In this document: piece by piece, positions 20,559 to 28,999 of the stretch
Layout: each line of letters starts with the position of its first letter
Position numbering within the stretch: the first letter of the stretch is position 1
Source: Vibrio tapetis subsp. tapetis
Lineage (GTDB): Bacteria > Pseudomonadota > Gammaproteobacteria > Enterobacterales > Vibrionaceae
Assembly (NCBI RefSeq): GCF_900233005.1
Contig: NZ_LT960612.1
Coordinates: 1,240,001-1,304,000, forward strand
Length of the DNA stretch: 64,000 nt
Direction: 5' to 3'
Program-made: the position numbers and the translations under genes
Notes under the pieces: model-generated
Told to the model about the DNA's origin: nothing
Databases searched by the model: none
The model's input: only the letters and a program-made list of their open reading frames with translations

Positions 20559-21050
20559 TTAGTTGAGTCTAAGAGACGGCTCAATGGGGCTGGTGTGTTG
20601 TAATTGATAAAAATGGTGGTGTGCTTTTTGAATGTTTTCCATTTCAAGCATCCAACTTGCCGATCTTTGTGCGGCGCAGAAGGCGGCAAGATGACGGAAA
20701 AGATCTTCGCAGTGTTTGTGCAGTACGTTTTGGAGTGCTTTTAGTAAGTCTGCTGATTCTAACGTCAGAAATTGGAAGTACGCATAGGTTTGGTTGAGCA
20801 GTTCGAATGCTTCCTTGCGTTTGCCTAGATTGTTTAGGATTTCTGACTGATTCACTGTCGCCGTCCGAAAACCATCTAACAAACAGGCTAGCTGACAGGG
20901 TTTTGTGTTGTTACACATAACGGCGATTTGAATATTATCGGGTAGGCTGGATAGCACATCATCATACAGGTGATAAGCTTCAGGCCAGTGGCCTTGTTGG
21001 TTAAGCTCTTCCGCTTTTAAGTAATGAGACCAGCACTGTTCGATATCCAT
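20559..21050 (-). CDS. Small TPR-like soluble protein
   Basis: A helical protein of 163 aa with no signal or membrane segment. Residues about 5-50 (AEELNQQGHWPEAYHLYDDVLSSLP) and 65-100 (NNLGKRKEAFELLNQTYAYF) resemble two tetratricopeptide units. It contains several Cys and His residues (CNNTKPC, HKHCEDL, HHHFY) that could bind metal, though this is not established. Its start lies 54 bp from a Fur-like box and it is probably cotranscribed with the fused ATPase gene. The function is unknown. Confidence 0.7.
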   Translation of the reverse strand: MDIEQCWSHYLKAEELNQQGHWPEAYHLYDDVLSSLPDNIQIAVMCNNTKPCQLACLLDGFRTATVNQSEILNNLGKRKEAFELLNQTYAYFQFLTLESADLLKALQNVLHKHCEDLFRHLAAFCAAQRSASWMLEMENIQKAHHHFYQLQHTSPIEPSLRLN

Positions 21051-21103
21051 TTAAACTACCTGTTCGTTCGAAGAATACGTAATTTAAATGAAATAGACTA
21101 TCA

Positions 21104-21122
21104 ATTGCAAATAATTATCATT
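21104..21122. promoter_or_regulatory. Fur-like box before the TPR-ATPase unit
   Basis: On the minus strand AATGATAATTATTTGCAAT matches the Vibrio Fur consensus AATGAnAATnATTnTCATT at 15 of 17 defined positions by eye. It directly abuts the stop codon of the sigma-54 regulator gene and lies 54 bp before the TPR gene. Confidence 0.8.
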
Positions 21123-22474
21123 TATATTTGTGTTTTTTGAGCAATTTCATCCTGCCTTTCCAAAATTCGCTGTAGTTTAGGTCTACTAATCTTAAGAATT
21201 TCACAGGCTTTGCCTTTGTGGCCATCTACATTTTTGAGGACGCTATTAACATGATTGTATTCAATGTCTTGTAAGCTTAGGTTTGAAGCATCAGCATTTG
21301 AGTTTAATGGCTCTTTCTCTTCTATTCGTAAAGAATCAAATAGCTCAGCTGTTAATGTATCGCCAGGGCATAAAGCAACGGCTTTGGTGAGTGTATTTTC
21401 AAGCTCTCGTACGTTACCTGGCCAGTGATAATCGCAGAGCTTTTTCATGGCGTCTAATGAGACTTTAGATACTTGTGTCCCCAGCTCTTTGTTTGCACGA
21501 GAAAGCAGTGCAGGAATTAAGTCTTCTAGATCTTCTTTACGTTCTCTAAGTGGAGGAATATGAACCTGAACCACCTGAAGACGGTAAAATAAATCTTCTC
21601 GAAAAGCTTTGTCTACAATGGCTTGCTCTAGATTGACGTTGGTAGCCGAAATGATGCGAGCACTGGATGTATGTGGGATTTTACTTCCAAGGGGTGTGAA
21701 TTCCTTTTCCTGCAATACTCGCAATAATTTGGCTTGGATTTGCGGTGCAAGCTCTCCGACTTCGTCTAGAAATAAAGTGCCATCGCTGGCTAACTCAAAT
21801 TTTCCTACTTGATCAGAGAGGGCGCCAGTAAACGCTCCTTTCTTGTGACCGAACATTTCAGATTCAAGTAAGTTTTCTACCAGCGCGGCACAGTTAATCG
21901 CAACAAATGGTGCGGTTTTAGGTCGGCCTGCGTTATGAATGGCGCGAGCGACCATTTCTTTACCTGTGCCAGATTCACCAGTGATCATAATGGACGCGTT
22001 AGTCAGTGCAACTCGGCCAATCGTTTTGTAAATCTCTTTCATCGCATGGGAAGACCCGACCATGGAGTGGCCAAAAGTATCGGGAATTGAAATGCCTTCT
22101 TGCGCATTGGTTGCTTGATATTCCAATGCAGTGTTGACCGCATCGTCTAGCTCGTCAATGTCGATCGGTTTATGGATGTATTCATCCGCCCCTTGTTGCA
22201 TTGCGGCGATGGTGCTATCCATGTCATGAAAAGCGGTGATCATGATAATGCGGCAATCCTTACAGCATTGTTTAAACTCAGGAATGCCTTCCAAACCAGA
22301 TTTTCCTTCCATACGGATGTCTAAGATGATGACATCTGGTTGAAAATTACGGGCGAGTTCAACACCATCATCTACGCAATTTGCAACTTCAACTTGATGA
22401 GACATTGATTGAAAGTGCAATTGCAAAGTACGGCTGATGCCATGATCGTCATCTACGATTAACAACTTGCTCAT
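21122..22474 (-). CDS. Sigma-54-dependent response regulator (NtrC family)
   Basis: A protein of 450 aa. A receiver domain (1-120) carries the acidic pocket VDDD and the phosphoacceptor Asp52 in VIILDIRM. The AAA+ domain (about 145-370) has Walker A GESGTGKE and an intact GAFTGA loop, which contacts sigma-54. A Fis-type helix-turn-helix ends the protein (GKACEILKISRPKLQRIL). It overlaps the kinase gene by 4 bp, so the two are partners. The likely target is the divergent iodate-reductase-like operon, which has a sigma-54-type promoter and an upstream dyad. It lies at the end of a HEAT-kinase-regulator run. Confidence 0.95.
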   Translation of the reverse strand: MSKLLIVDDDHGISRTLQLHFQSMSHQVEVANCVDDGVELARNFQPDVIILDIRMEGKSGLEGIPEFKQCCKDCRIIMITAFHDMDSTIAAMQQGADEYIHKPIDIDELDDAVNTALEYQATNAQEGISIPDTFGHSMVGSSHAMKEIYKTIGRVALTNASIMITGESGTGKEMVARAIHNAGRPKTAPFVAINCAALVENLLESEMFGHKKGAFTGALSDQVGKFELASDGTLFLDEVGELAPQIQAKLLRVLQEKEFTPLGSKIPHTSSARIISATNVNLEQAIVDKAFREDLFYRLQVVQVHIPPLRERKEDLEDLIPALLSRANKELGTQVSKVSLDAMKKLCDYHWPGNVRELENTLTKAVALCPGDTLTAELFDSLRIEEKEPLNSNADASNLSLQDIEYNHVNSVLKNVDGHKGKACEILKISRPKLQRILERQDEIAQKTQI

Positions 22475-24969
22475 AGAGAAATAACTTCCTGTTTTTCTGT
22501 GTGCGCATGAGGCGCAGTGGGGATACGGATTTTTGCCAATGTGCCATCTGGTAGGGAGTGCAGTTGAATCTGTCCATGGTGAGAATCAATAATCCGTTTC
22601 ACGATGGCCAACCCTAATCCGGTGCCCTTAGCCTTAGTGGTAAAAAATGGTTCGAAGACTTTATTAGTTAAACATGGATCAATAGATTTGCCGTTATTTT
22701 CAATCTCAATAAGAAGTTCGGTGTTGGAATCTGTGATCATGATGTTTGAAGCGATGGATACGCGAGCTAGCGACGTGTCTTTCGTGTTTGCTGCTTGCAT
22801 GGCATTGTGCAGTATATTTTGCAGCGCTTGACGTAACTTGACTGGGTCCGCGTAGACAGTAGGCAAGTTAGGCTGCATAGCCGTAACTAATTGAATGCCT
22901 TCTTTGTTCGCCACTTTTTGTTGGCTTGCGATAATCGTTTCCAAGAGTTTGTTAATGTCGAGCCACTCAGGTTGAAAGAGTTCAGGTTTTGAGTATGACA
23001 ATAGGTCCTCCATGATGGCTTCCATATAACGCACTTGTTCTAACGAAATGGCAAACATCTCATCATCGGATTTTCTAGCGTTGATTTGTAATACCATTTT
23101 TATCGAACTTAGTGGGTTTCGTAAGTCGTGAGCAATCATGTTTACAACCTTACCTACCGCCGCTAACTTTTCATGTTGCAAGCGCCGTTGAGTTTGTTTA
23201 TCTACTTCTTTTAATAGGCGTTTTTCTTCACTGATATCTTGTTTAACTGCGACATAATATAAGGTGTTGTTTTCCGAATCTTTTACCGGGGAAATATGAG
23301 CTCGTTCCCAATAGAGCTGACCATTTTTTTTTCGGTTATGAAACTCGCCTCGCCACTCCTTGCCTTGTTCCAGGTTATGCCACAACTTCTGGTATTCATT
23401 TTCGTCCATTTCACCGGACTGAAGAAATTTAGGAGTAAGCCCCATCACTTCTTGATGGCTATAGCCTGTCAGCTGGCAAAAAACTGGGTTTACATAAACA
23501 ATCTTGCCACTAAGGTCGGTGATCATGACGGAGTTTTGGCTTTGTTCCACCGCATGACTGAGCTGCTGAAGTTGATCTTGAGCCATTTTTTGTTCGGTAA
23601 CGTCTTGGCCAAGTAAGGTTAGATTGATTACGTTATCGTTCGATTCAGTGAAGGTTGATGTCCAAGAAACAAGGTGGATTTCGCCAGACTTGCTGACGAC
23701 AACACTTTCACTATGAGGTTGATGAGTTTGTCTTTTTATTGCCTCGCTTAGTGCTTCTGATGCTTGAACTTGCAGTTCTTTAGGAATAAATCGCTCTATC
23801 CAGTTGTGGCCAATGACTTCATGACGTTCGAAGCCAACCATTTGAAGGAAAAAGTCGTTACAAAAAGTGATCGTGCTGTCTGTATTTATGCTCACGGCAG
23901 CCAAGTGGATGTTTTCTAGTGTATGTCTAAATTGTTGTTCATAGCGCCGTTGCTGGCGCAGCACGCGGGTTTGTACTCTGTAACGACTAAACACGGTTGC
24001 TGCGATAGAAATGAAAATTAACAAGGTGATGTAAAACCACGTGTATTTTTTTGAAAATGCCAATCGAGAGAGGTTAAAACGATCAATTGGAAAGGTCGAA
24101 ATTACGATCCATTCGCCATTGTTGGGTGCGTTTACTTTCGTAAAAGTGTAGTAATTATCGCCTCGTAGGAATTGCCCATCATGGCTGGCTTTAATGGTTG
24201 ATAAACTGCCAGAGTCGATCTCTTGGTTGGTCGTAAACTGAAAATCGGAATTGATGTTATCTGATGGATGAATGACAGCCAAACCCTGAGGGTTAATTAG
24301 GTAGAGGTGGTTGATAAAGCTCGGTGCAATTGTGAATAACTTATTGATTAATTGGCGGCCTTTATAGTTGAGGATGATCGCACCTGTTAGCTTGCCAGTG
24401 CCACTGAACACAGGTGTCCCAACACGAATGGTTGGATTAAGCGGCTGCTCAACAATACCGCCTTCGATATTCAAGTCCATCGGTGATATGTACACCATAC
24501 CGTCTTCGAGATTTTTGGTGCGCTGCCAATAATAACGGTGAGATTTATTCTGCAATTGACTTTGTTCCACAACAGACACGTTTCCGTTGATGTTGTTAAT
24601 ACGTAAACGTTCCATGCCATGGGCATCAATGTATCTAATTTGATCGTAGCTCGCGTTGTTTTCGCTCAGTTGCTTAAAGTACGCAACCAGCGAGTGGGGA
24701 GAGTCACCATGTAGTTCCTGAATTTGTCGCGTAACATAGGATAAGTTCTTTGCATCAGATGACATGCGAGTAAGTGTTTCACCTAGTACTTCTTCGATTA
24801 AATTGACGATGACTTGCTCATTCCTCAAGGCGAACTGCTGATCGTTTTGCACACTGAGCAGATAGTGGCCCGTGATGATAATCGCTAGAGCAATATAGGC
24901 AGGAAGAAGCCAAAGTAAAAGCTCGTTAATATATACTCTTGCCGTAGGTTTATGTGTTTTTGCACTCAT
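22471..24969 (-). CDS. Membrane sensor histidine kinase with periplasmic Cache and two PAS domains
   Basis: A kinase of 832 aa from the ATG at 24967-24969. An in-frame TTG at 25011 is possible but has no better ribosome site. The order is TM1 (about residues 16-40), a periplasmic dCache-like domain (about 45-310), TM2 (about 318-340), PAS (about 355-465), PAS (about 475-590, with LSGKIVYVNPVFCQLTGYS), HisKA with the phosphoacceptor His in MIAHDLRNPLSSIK, and HATPase_c with GTGLGLAIVKRI. It resembles DctB/NtrB-type kinases that detect periplasmic ligands. Partner: the overlapping regulator gene. The signal is unknown; its neighbours suggest an oxyanion or a related periplasmic redox compound. 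Confidence 0.93.
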   Translation of the reverse strand: MSAKTHKPTARVYINELLLWLLPAYIALAIIITGHYLLSVQNDQQFALRNEQVIVNLIEEVLGETLTRMSSDAKNLSYVTRQIQELHGDSPHSLVAYFKQLSENNASYDQIRYIDAHGMERLRINNINGNVSVVEQSQLQNKSHRYYWQRTKNLEDGMVYISPMDLNIEGGIVEQPLNPTIRVGTPVFSGTGKLTGAIILNYKGRQLINKLFTIAPSFINHLYLINPQGLAVIHPSDNINSDFQFTTNQEIDSGSLSTIKASHDGQFLRGDNYYTFTKVNAPNNGEWIVISTFPIDRFNLSRLAFSKKYTWFYITLLIFISIAATVFSRYRVQTRVLRQQRRYEQQFRHTLENIHLAAVSINTDSTITFCNDFFLQMVGFERHEVIGHNWIERFIPKELQVQASEALSEAIKRQTHQPHSESVVVSKSGEIHLVSWTSTFTESNDNVINLTLLGQDVTEQKMAQDQLQQLSHAVEQSQNSVMITDLSGKIVYVNPVFCQLTGYSHQEVMGLTPKFLQSGEMDENEYQKLWHNLEQGKEWRGEFHNRKKNGQLYWERAHISPVKDSENNTLYYVAVKQDISEEKRLLKEVDKQTQRRLQHEKLAAVGKVVNMIAHDLRNPLSSIKMVLQINARKSDDEMFAISLEQVRYMEAIMEDLLSYSKPELFQPEWLDINKLLETIIASQQKVANKEGIQLVTAMQPNLPTVYADPVKLRQALQNILHNAMQAANTKDTSLARVSIASNIMITDSNTELLIEIENNGKSIDPCLTNKVFEPFFTTKAKGTGLGLAIVKRIIDSHHGQIQLHSLPDGTLAKIRIPTAPHAHTEKQEVISL

Positions 24970-25097
24970 GCGCTTACCATATTGCTCGTATTCCTTGCTG
25001 CTTTGTAGCAACGCTTATGGTTCGATTGTTAGTGTAACGAAAATCGCGGCGACCGTTTGTGCCACCGCAAGGGTTATGAGAAGTTCGAATAAAGCAA

Positions 25098-27515
25098 CTA
25101 AAGTACTGCTCCTATGAGGCGTAATGCAAAAGGTTGATTGTGCTCACTTAAGTTACTGAGCTTGGGCGCAAGATAGCTCAATATTTGAGAGCGAAATGGT
25201 TTTAATACTTGGCTGGCGAGTACGTTGCATTCGTCGTCATCTATGGCAAGTTTAATTAAGGTGTTTATGTCATTTTCGTTGTAAGAGTTGAGATTGATTT
25301 TGGTTAGTAATAGTAAAGCCTGGCGACGCACGCCTCCCGCGGTGTCCAGCAACGACGTAAGTGCGCATTCTCGTATTATGTGTATTTTTTCTGCACTTCT
25401 AATTCCTTTATTTAACAGAGTCTCAAGGGCCGATAAACAGCAATAACGAACGTGTTCGTTAGGATCTGTTACGCCCAATGTTAGCATTGGAACGGCTTTG
25501 TTTACTGGCATATGAGCGAGAAAGTGGGCTGCGGCTTGTTTTGCTAGGTCATCACCGTAGTGCATGGCATTTCCAGCTGCTCCTATGCCATTATTTGGCG
25601 ATTTAAGTTTAGGATGGCGAGCTTTCAATTGGGTGAGTGCTTGGAAAATCTCTCGTATTTCGTGATGACTCGCGCCGAGTAAACCTTCAATGAGTAAGTC
25701 GGCATTGTTTTCTTCATCTCCTTTTCCTAATGCTCTGATTGCTAGCGTTTTATTACTCGCTTGAGGCAGGCGAGCAATTTTTTTCCGATTCAAGTTGAGG
25801 TTGTCGGCACTCTCAAAATTGGCTTTTACCATGTCACCATAAGACTGTAGTTGTTCATCCATGCCTTCTACCATTTCCATGATACTTGTGGATGGGTCAT
25901 CTTGCTGAGGTTGAGTGCCACCTTGTAGCATGGCTTCAATATTCGCTTTAGATATTGCGCCTAGCGTTGAGGTTTGTATTTGTGTCTCGGTAATTTCCAG
26001 TTCATTAGGCTCAGAATCTAAGATGATATGGTCGCTATTTGGCTGCGTGATAGCATCAGTGTCGTAGTTTGCTAAGATATTCGCCAAATCGTCTTGGCTG
26101 TTTACTTCATCGGTATGTTCTTCAAGAGTGTTGCGTGGTTGGGCGTTGTCTTGAGGTGAATTAAGCTGAGTAACCTCTATCTGATTTGAAAAGGCTTGTT
26201 TACCAAGCAGCAAACGACGAAATATCTGTTGAAAGCTTTGATGCTTAGTATGAGCAATGACCTCTAGGCAGGCTTGTCTCAAGCTTGGGTCTTGTTCTAG
26301 TTTTCGGTCTGCTTGATCATACGATTCCACAATGGATTGAAGCATCGACAAAGACACTTGATGATGCAATGGGAAACGAGGAAGAAGCCTGATGGCGTCG
26401 CATCGGGTTAGTAACGGCGTAGTCCGCTTTTTTGCTCGATTTATCAAGACTTCAATGACGTCGAGTTGGTTATGGGGTTCCAAGTTTAGCTTTGATAATA
26501 AAGTCATAGCGGCAATGGCACTCTCGTGGTGTTCACCAGAGCAGAGGTCGATGAGCCATTGAAGGTCGTTTGCTGGCAGTAACTCTGCCAAGGGTAACAG
26601 TAATTGAATGATGGCTGGTTTGGCGGTTTCTGGCGCTTGCTTTGCCAATTGAACGAGACGTTGATAATCAAGTGACGATGAACAGTTTAACGCTTCAATG
26701 GCAGTCAATGCTTGTTTTTGTACGCTTGGGTGAGGATCCGTTAAGCATTGGATGATATCCCATAGATATTCTTTCGCATTTTTATTTGCGAGATTTTCGA
26801 TGGCTATTTTCTTGAGCTCTGAATCATCGGATTTCAATTGTTTAAATAAGAATGCACGGGCCATTTGGCTATCGTTGTGAGCGAGTGATTTAACTAATTT
26901 ACGCTTAGTGACCAAACCAACTTGAGGCAGTTTGTCAACAATCCAGTTTACATCTATTCGAGCAATCCCATTATAAATAAGTGAAGTGAGCTCAGGTTCA
27001 GGATCTTGCTCCAGAATGGTGAGTAACAAGGGAAGGTTGTTAATGTCAGAAGTCGTCACAAGTACTTCTACGGCTTTCAACTGAATGTCCCACCATTCGT
27101 CCCAGTCAGAGCTTAACCCCCAATCATCTTCTTGTCGGCCAAGCGCTAATTCCCTAAATAGAGTTGCGACGCGAGGATTTGAAATCCGATCCGATAATGC
27201 AGTCAAGGCTGCCAGTCTTGCATCACCGTCTGGGTGGTGACGCGCTACTTCTTCCAATTGCTCAATGTGTGAATGTTCTATTTTCCCTAACGCACTCGCG
27301 GAATCGATAACGACATCGGGATCAGGATGATACAGGTTGTCGGCCAAAGCTTGGTGGGCCGTAGACAACTGAGACGACGTTATTGTTTGAGCACTGTAGC
27401 AGCGCTGTGCTTCATCACCTTGTTTAAGGAGATTAATGAGTTGCTGCTCTATTTTTTGTTCGGCCTCATGTTGGGGCAGAGGGTTGAATGTTGTGGTCTT
27501 GTCGAGTTCCAGCAT
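25098..27515 (-). CDS. HEAT-repeat protein
   Basis: A soluble protein of 805 aa without signal peptide. Residues about 50-420 and 590-800 are helical HEAT/PBS-type repeats (for example DPDVVIDSASALGKI, DPHPSVQKQALTAIEAL, DPNEHVRYCCLSALETLL). A polar, Gln/Asp/Asn-rich linker of about 150 residues separates them. HEAT solenoids are protein-binding scaffolds; the partner cannot be read. The gene is first in the HEAT-kinase-regulator run and divergent from the iodate-reductase-like operon. A role in sensing, or in assembly of the molybdoenzyme or its c-type haem partners, is a guess from position. A GGAG site precedes the ATG. Confidence 0.85.
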   Translation of the reverse strand: MLELDKTTTFNPLPQHEAEQKIEQQLINLLKQGDEAQRCYSAQTITSSQLSTAHQALADNLYHPDPDVVIDSASALGKIEHSHIEQLEEVARHHPDGDARLAALTALSDRISNPRVATLFRELALGRQEDDWGLSSDWDEWWDIQLKAVEVLVTTSDINNLPLLLTILEQDPEPELTSLIYNGIARIDVNWIVDKLPQVGLVTKRKLVKSLAHNDSQMARAFLFKQLKSDDSELKKIAIENLANKNAKEYLWDIIQCLTDPHPSVQKQALTAIEALNCSSSLDYQRLVQLAKQAPETAKPAIIQLLLPLAELLPANDLQWLIDLCSGEHHESAIAAMTLLSKLNLEPHNQLDVIEVLINRAKKRTTPLLTRCDAIRLLPRFPLHHQVSLSMLQSIVESYDQADRKLEQDPSLRQACLEVIAHTKHQSFQQIFRRLLLGKQAFSNQIEVTQLNSPQDNAQPRNTLEEHTDEVNSQDDLANILANYDTDAITQPNSDHIILDSEPNELEITETQIQTSTLGAISKANIEAMLQGGTQPQQDDPSTSIMEMVEGMDEQLQSYGDMVKANFESADNLNLNRKKIARLPQASNKTLAIRALGKGDEENNADLLIEGLLGASHHEIREIFQALTQLKARHPKLKSPNNGIGAAGNAMHYGDDLAKQAAAHFLAHMPVNKAVPMLTLGVTDPNEHVRYCCLSALETLLNKGIRSAEKIHIIRECALTSLLDTAGGVRRQALLLLTKINLNSYNENDINTLIKLAIDDDECNVLASQVLKPFRSQILSYLAPKLSNLSEHNQPFALRLIGAVL

Positions 27516-27561
27516 GACGGCTCCATATCATTTAATAAGTACGTTTAGCACGCATAGATTA

Positions 27562-27588
27562 TGAGTAAGCATTTTTTGTGCCTACTCA
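27562..27588. promoter_or_regulatory. Dyad upstream of the HEAT-kinase-regulator run
   Basis: TGAGTAAGCA (27562-27571) and TGCCTACTCA (27579-27588) pair at 9 of 10 positions around a T-rich 7-nt centre, 46 bp before the HEAT gene start. It may be an operator; the factor is unknown. Confidence 0.5.
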
Positions 27589-27673
27589 GATCACATTGCG
27601 AAGCTTAATAAAATCAATGAGATACGAATAAGTTCCTAATGGTAGGGGAAAGGTTCAGTGCAAGATTTAATGT

Positions 27674-27706
27674 ATTGTTCAATCGAAAATCTCGAAATTG
27701 AACGAT
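27674..27706. promoter_or_regulatory. Candidate enhancer (upstream activator) site
   Basis: ATTGTTCAAT (27674-27683) and ATTGAACGAT (27697-27706) pair at 9 of 10 positions around 13 bp. The centre is about 100 bp upstream of the sigma-54-type -24 element, the usual place for an NtrC-family activator. The adjacent NtrC-type regulator is the obvious candidate. Confidence 0.6.
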
Positions 27707-27787
27707 ACGTTAAAAATTTGATGATTTGATCGAGTTCACATTAATCTTAACCTATTGTATTTATTTGATTATTTTTAGTTTTTAAAG

Positions 27788-27804
27788 TTGGCTCAATTTA
27801 TGCT
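27788..27804 (+). promoter_or_regulatory. Sigma-54-type promoter of the iodate-reductase-like operon
   Basis: TTGGCTCAATTTATGCT has the invariant GG (27790-27791) and GC (27802-27803) exactly 10 bp apart and otherwise resembles TTGGCACG-N4-TTGCT with about three mismatches. Transcription would start near 27815, giving a leader of about 80 nt. Confidence 0.72.
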
Positions 27805-27897
27805 CAGAGGGAGGTGGGAACAAATATAAAACACCTTGTATTCGCTGCGATTGACAAGCAGCAATGCAACATTAGCTGGAAGCTAAGGAGCATAACA

Positions 27898-28989
27898 ATG
27901 AGAACAATGTTGATCCTTGCTGCGACAGTGGGGCTTTCATTTTCAGTCATGAGCCAAGCGGACGAGAACCAATTCGGCCCGCTACCTGACGTGAAAATTA
28001 ACGCCGCAAAAGCAGAACTGGGAAAACGTCTATTTTTTGATACTCGTTTATCGGGTAATACGGCGCTGTCATGCGCCTCGTGCCATATGCCTGAAAATGG
28101 ATATTCGTATCCAGAAGCGTTAGGACCTGCATATACAGGCAGTAAAGGCTTTAGAAACGTTCCAACATTAATCAATACGGTTTATAAGAAAGTGTGGTTT
28201 CACGACGGCCGTATTGGGACTAATTTGAATGACGTCACTCGTGAAAATATTACTGAAGATTGGTTGATGAATATGGATATGCGCTTAATGCAAGAGCGCC
28301 TAAAACAAGATCCTATTTACGTTGCTATGTTCAAAGAGGCAGGGTACGGAGAACCTTCGAATGGTTCAGTTAGAAAAGCCATCCCTGAGTATTTAAAAAC
28401 ACTTACTTCCAATCAAACTCCTTTCGATAAAGATGAGTTAAACGCAGCGCAACAACAAGGTTTTGATCTATTTAAAGGCAAGGCGGGTTGCTCTTCTTGC
28501 CACAATGGGCCTTTGTTTAGTGATGGTAAACCATACAACACCGGTGTGCCGGAGAACCTCGACATATTTCGTGATCCTATGCGCCACCAAACCTTTATCG
28601 CGTTCAATATGTTCATGGGTAATGAAAATTACATGAACCTCAAGCGTGATGTTGGTGCGCATGTACAAACCCATAAAGCAGACGGTACCGACAGGGGGAA
28701 ATTTATTACGCCAACCTTGCGCGAACTTAATCAAACGGCCCCTTATATGCACAACGGTATGATTTCGACGTTAACTGATGTAGTGGCTTTTTATAATCAA
28801 GGCGGTGGCGAAGACTCCAACAAAGATGAGCGCATTACGCCGTTAAATCTTACTTGGCAGGAGCAGAAAGCGCTGGTGGCATTCTTAGAATCGCTGTCTA
28901 GCCAACCGTTGACTTCAGAGCAGCACGTTTGGAAGAAGTCTGATTACAACTATGAGCTGATTTCTGATTGGCGCAATGCGAAAAACTAA
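27898..28989 (+). CDS. idrP1: Periplasmic di-haem cytochrome c peroxidase-like protein (IdrP-type)
   Basis: A protein of 363 aa from the ATG at 27898, chosen because AAGGAG precedes it and the next residues form a signal peptide (RTMLILAATVGLSFSVMSQA). There are two CxxCH haem sites, CASCH at residues 59-63 and CSSCH near 197, in the order of the bacterial CCP/MauG family. In known iodate-reductase clusters two such proteins (IdrP1, IdrP2) accompany the molybdoenzyme and are proposed to remove hydrogen peroxide or reactive iodine intermediates. It is first in an operon, behind a sigma-54-type promoter. The P1/P2 numbering here follows position only. Confidence 0.85.
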   Translation: MRTMLILAATVGLSFSVMSQADENQFGPLPDVKINAAKAELGKRLFFDTRLSGNTALSCASCHMPENGYSYPEALGPAYTGSKGFRNVPTLINTVYKKVWFHDGRIGTNLNDVTRENITEDWLMNMDMRLMQERLKQDPIYVAMFKEAGYGEPSNGSVRKAIPEYLKTLTSNQTPFDKDELNAAQQQGFDLFKGKAGCSSCHNGPLFSDGKPYNTGVPENLDIFRDPMRHQTFIAFNMFMGNENYMNLKRDVGAHVQTHKADGTDRGKFITPTLRELNQTAPYMHNGMISTLTDVVAFYNQGGGEDSNKDERITPLNLTWQEQKALVAFLESLSSQPLTSEQHVWKKSDYNYELISDWRNAKN

Positions 28990-28999
28990 GGAGGGCGAG

